DNA of 64,000 bases, from assembly GCF_018861045.1 (NCBI RefSeq), contig NZ_JAHKQJ010000010.1, positions 1 through 64,000 of the forward strand, in the 5' to 3' direction. Position numbers and translations under genes: made by a program. Under the pieces are notes generated by a model. It saw nothing but the letters and a program-made list of their open reading frames with translations. It was not told the origin of the DNA and did not search any database. The first letter of the stretch is position 1, and each line of letters starts with the position of its first letter. Origin of the DNA: Octadecabacter sp. B2R22 (lineage in GTDB: Bacteria > Pseudomonadota > Alphaproteobacteria > Rhodobacterales > Rhodobacteraceae). Shown one piece after another: positions 61,243-64,000 of this stretch.

Positions 61243-62696
61243 GAGCCCATCCGTTCCTGAATACGGGCAATCACATCACTGGGCACTTCGTCTTGCGCCA
61301 ATTGTTCGAGAACACGGGTTTTGACGGGGGGCGGCATACGTGATGCCTCGACAAAGGCGATCATCTCGGCGCGTTGTTCGTCATCTATGGCAACCATTTC
61401 GGGGGCTTCCGGTACCACCGGTTCGGCGGTTGGATCGATGGGCTGAACCGCAATCCCCGCACCCAGAAGGGGGGAACGTTCGGCGACGATCTGTTTGCCG
61501 TACAGGTCGCGTGCGCGGATGATGACGTCATCGCCTTGGCGACGCAGCACTTCTACGTCCACTTCGGACAAGCGGTTTTCATCACCCAAAAGCAGAGCGG
61601 TTTCATTGGCGTCAATTGCTGTGGCTGGGACCAAAGCGACGCCGCGCAGGTCTGGTTCTGTAATCGCAACGGTCACAAAGTCGCCGGGCCGCAAGCCTGT
61701 GCTCGTATCAAGACGTGCAAACAAAAGACGCCCTGTTTGGCCCTCGCCAACGGCGGCGCTTTCGCGGGTGATCTGCCCTGTCGCGCTGAGGGTGAAGCCT
61801 TGGGTCTCAAGTGAAACCGTAATTGGTGCATTGCCCAATGCACCGTCCTCGCCGATCAGACGCGCGTATTGCGCGGTGGACAGGCGGAATGACACTTCGA
61901 GCTGGTCGTTGTCGATGACTTCGCCAAGGCGTTCATTGGCTGTGACGCGAACCCCTTGGGTGATCGTGACATCGGCCAATACCCCTGAGTATGGCGCGTG
62001 GATTTCAGTATCGGTCACGACGCGATCCGCGTCTGCGAGGTTTAATTGAGCGCGATCAAGGCGGGTCGCGGCCTGATCCAATCGCGCTTGCGCTTGTGCT
62101 TCGGCTTGTCGGCGGGTCAGGACCGCTTGGTTTGCGCCTGATACTGCAAGTTCGGCGGTCTCGACTGCGGCCGCGGTCCCGACGCCGCGTGTGACCAGAT
62201 CGTTTTGACGCTGAAGGGCTTGTTGGCGCAGGGTTGCTTGTTCGGTGGCGGCCGCAACTTCGTCGGTTTCAATGATCAAGGCACGTTCGGCATCTCGAAC
62301 TTCGGCTTCCGCGTCTCTTAGGTCTGCTGCGATACGGTCACGGGCGGACTGGGCATCACGAGGGTCAATTTTGACAAGGAGTTCGCCACGTTCGACGCGC
62401 CCACCTTCGATGAAGTTCTCAGACACGTTTAGAACGGTGCCCCCCGTCAGGGCGCGAAGATCAAAGGTATTTGTGCTGCTGAGTTCGCCAAACACCACAA
62501 GGGACGGCGCAATGGTTTCAGGTGTCACCTGTACCACGTTGACAGCAAGAACCCGTTCGCGTTGCTGAAACCCGCGAGGCTCCGTGTTCATGCGTTCCTG
62601 TACCGCAAGCCTTACGGTATTGCCGGCCCAGGCAAACAGCGCCAGCGTCAGGGACAAAAGAAAAATACCGATCAGGCTGCGTCTAAGAAATTGCAT
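61239..62696 (-). CDS. RND efflux periplasmic adaptor (HlyD family)
   Basis: 485 residues. N-terminal membrane anchor (about 8-28), then a long alpha-helical hairpin (about 110-220) rich in Glu, Arg, Gln and Ala between two lipoyl half-motifs, then beta-barrel and membrane-proximal domains. It joins the permease to an outer-membrane channel; none is encoded here. The 4-base overlap with the permease shows co-translation. Confidence 0.92.
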   Translation of the reverse strand: MQFLRRSLIGIFLLSLTLALFAWAGNTVRLAVQERMNTEPRGFQQRERVLAVNVVQVTPETIAPSLVVFGELSSTNTFDLRALTGGTVLNVSENFIEGGRVERGELLVKIDPRDAQSARDRIAADLRDAEAEVRDAERALIIETDEVAAATEQATLRQQALQRQNDLVTRGVGTAAAVETAELAVSGANQAVLTRRQAEAQAQARLDQAATRLDRAQLNLADADRVVTDTEIHAPYSGVLADVTITQGVRVTANERLGEVIDNDQLEVSFRLSTAQYARLIGEDGALGNAPITVSLETQGFTLSATGQITRESAAVGEGQTGRLLFARLDTSTGLRPGDFVTVAITEPDLRGVALVPATAIDANETALLLGDENRLSEVDVEVLRRQGDDVIIRARDLYGKQIVAERSPLLGAGIAVQPIDPTAEPVVPEAPEMVAIDDEQRAEMIAFVEASRMPPPVKTRVLEQLAQDEVPSDVIARIQERMGS

Positions 62697-62791
62697 GTTA
62701 TGTGGGCCTTTTATGGCGAGTATGGATGCACGAATTATGTCTTAATATTACGTTCGCACAAAAGGGTTTGGATCTAATACGCACGAGATCG

Positions 62792-63325
62792 TTACTTCCG
62801 TCGCTGATGTTCGTCCAAACGGGGTAAAATTTCTACGAAATTGCACGGCATGTGGCGATAATCGAGCTGTTTGACCAAGATTTCGTCCCAAGCATCTTTG
62901 CAGGCGCCCGTGCTTCCGGGCAGGGCGAACATGTAGGTGCCATTGGCGACGCCACCCGTCGCGCGGGATTGAATGGCACTAGTGCCGATTTTTTGCATCG
63001 AAACGATTGTGAAAACGGTGCCAAAGGCGTCGATTTCTTTCTCGTAGACATCGCGATGGGCCTCGACCGTCACGTCGCGCCCCGTAAGGCCCGTACCGCC
63101 GGTGGTCAGGATAACATCGATCTCAGGATTTGCACACCAGTTGCGTAATTGCTCGGCGATCTCGACCCGCTCGTCGCGCAGGATTTTGCGGTCCGCCAAG
63201 TGATGGCCAGCGTCCTGTAAGCGATCCACCAGCGTCTGGCCCGATTTGTCTTCGGCGATTGTGCGTGTGTCCGAGACCGTCAAGACGGCGATCCGAACAG
63301 GGATAAATTCACGAGGGTCTGTCAT
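62792..63325 (-). CDS. moaB: Molybdenum cofactor biosynthesis protein B
   Basis: 177 residues. MogA/MoaB-type molybdopterin adenylyltransferase fold: VSDTRTIAEDKSGQTLVDRL and ILTTGGTGLTGRDVT carry the two binding loops, FTIVSMQKIGTSAIQSRATGG is the C-terminal signature. It follows the uracil-DNA glycosylase gene with a 4-base overlap. Confidence 0.94.
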   Translation of the reverse strand: MTDPREFIPVRIAVLTVSDTRTIAEDKSGQTLVDRLQDAGHHLADRKILRDERVEIAEQLRNWCANPEIDVILTTGGTGLTGRDVTVEAHRDVYEKEIDAFGTVFTIVSMQKIGTSAIQSRATGGVANGTYMFALPGSTGACKDAWDEILVKQLDYRHMPCNFVEILPRLDEHQRRK

Positions 63326-64000
63326 TCAAGTTCTTTCAGCCGCGCCTTGAGCGCCAAGAGGTCGGCCCAAGCGTCGCGTTTTGCGGGCGCGTGTGACAGC
63401 AGATAAGACGGTGCAAACATCGGTAAGGCGGGCCGGGATGCAGTTTCCACCCAGCGGCCACGCAGGCGGGTCATCCCGCTTTTCTTAAGCAACGCCTGAC
63501 ACGGGCCATTGCCCATGAGAACGACGATCTTCGGTGCTGCAAGCGCGATATGGCGTTCCAAGAATGGCAGCATCATAGCGATTTCGGCCGCGTTGGGCTC
63601 ACGGTTTTGAGGGGGATTCCATGGCAGTACGGGCGTGCAGTAAACGGGGTTATCGCCGCTGCGCCCCATTCCAATCGCGGCAAGCATCTTATCAAACAGA
63701 ATGCCGCTTTGCCCCGCGAACATAGCACCTGCGCGGTCTTCGTTGCGGTCTGGTGCATCCGTGATGAACATGACCGGCGCGCCAGCGACCCCGTCGGAAA
63801 AGACCATATTGCGGGCTGCGGCCTTGAGTGTGCAGTGTTCAAATGCGCCCAGAGCGCCGCGCAATCCGTCGAGGTCTTGTGCGGCATTCGCTGCCGACGT
63901 CGCCAAGGCTACTGTGTCGACTTCGACTTCTGCTGGTGGGGGCGCTGCGGGTTTCGCGGCGACCTTTGGGGCGGGCTTTTTGGTTTCCAACGTATAGCGA
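63322..64000 (-). CDS. Uracil-DNA glycosylase family protein, partial, iron-sulfur ligands mostly lost
   Basis: About 226 codons to the right edge of the window; the frame continues without a stop past 64000 (residues RYTLETKKP), so the N-terminus is missing. Motif ITDAPDRNEDRAG corresponds to the GEAPG-x2-ED of family 4 glycosylases, NPPQNREP to the PPxNR loop, and SYLLSHAPAKR to the C-terminal HP/HS motif. Of the four Cys that bind [4Fe-4S] in family 4, only the second (FEHCTL) is in place; the others are Phe, Trp and Met. It should still remove uracil or have become a divergent family. Confidence 0.8.
   Translation of the reverse strand, partial: RYTLETKKPAPKVAAKPAAPPPAEVEVDTVALATSAANAAQDLDGLRGALGAFEHCTLKAAARNMVFSDGVAGAPVMFITDAPDRNEDRAGAMFAGQSGILFDKMLAAIGMGRSGDNPVYCTPVLPWNPPQNREPNAAEIAMMLPFLERHIALAAPKIVVLMGNGPCQALLKKSGMTRLRGRWVETASRPALPMFAPSYLLSHAPAKRDAWADLLALKARLKELE

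Noticed and set aside
1-64000. CRISPR array, tRNA or rRNA genes
   Set aside because: No regular repeat-spacer pattern, no cloverleaf-compatible segment and no rRNA-like conserved block was seen in the intergenic regions.

Overview
The window looks like a chromosomal segment of a marine alphaproteobacterium of the Rhodobacterales (Roseobacter group). The evidence is a set of lineage-typical small genes (aa3-type cytochrome c oxidase subunit IV, YdcH/DUF465, DUF6356- and DUF6173-like proteins), an unlinked phaA-phaB pair, ETF-ubiquinone oxidoreductase, form II CO-dehydrogenase-type genes and a moderately high-GC housekeeping background. No rRNA, tRNA or CRISPR array was found. The assignment is inference from gene content.

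Region 1 (about 1-16,500) is an accessory island, visibly richer in A/T than the rest. Its left part is a mobile module: a large serine recombinase running off the left edge, a small partner gene, an AAA+ ATPase, a Pre/Mob-type relaxase, and just before the relaxase an inverted repeat, a tandem 16-bp repeat and stacked hairpins that could be an origin of transfer. Its right part is a defence module: a type I restriction-modification operon (hsdM-hsdS-FRG protein-hsdR), a DUF4268/PD-(D/E)xK protein, a membrane protein with a nuclease-like C-terminal domain, and a small acidic protein. The most interesting signal is that the FRG-domain protein inside the hsd operon ends in a segment that matches the C-terminal domain of HsdR from the same operon. 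This suggests it docks on the same methylase core.

Region 2 (16,900-25,200) holds an AbrB-type membrane protein with a GntR regulator, then a GAF/Fis regulator followed by a molybdenum hydroxylase operon (coxG-coxS-coxL-coxM-xdhC). The CoxL active-site loop is AYRGAGR, i.e. form II, so the substrate is probably not CO.

Region 3 (25,200-45,700) is core genome: a lytic transglycosylase, an ABC-2 exporter, an S49 peptidase, a Ca/Na antiporter, uvrC, pgsA-moaD-moaE, tag, an EAL protein, phaA-phaB with a strong terminator, two tiny Arg-rich proteins, a LysR regulator, a TrmN6-type methyltransferase, a polyprenyl diphosphate synthase, ispE, a TPR protein and ETF-QO.

Region 4 (45,700-64,000) carries greA, mobA, azlCD, several lineage-specific small proteins, an Lrp regulator with a perfect palindrome at its start, a glutamine amidotransferase, an MBL hydrolase, an acyl-CoA dehydrogenase, a Sua5/TsaC protein, a YqgE protein, a lone DsbD N-terminal-domain protein, an RND efflux pair, moaB and a partial uracil-DNA glycosylase that has lost most iron-sulfur ligands. 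Four molybdenum-cofactor genes (moaD, moaE, mobA, moaB) share the window with the molybdenum hydroxylase operon.
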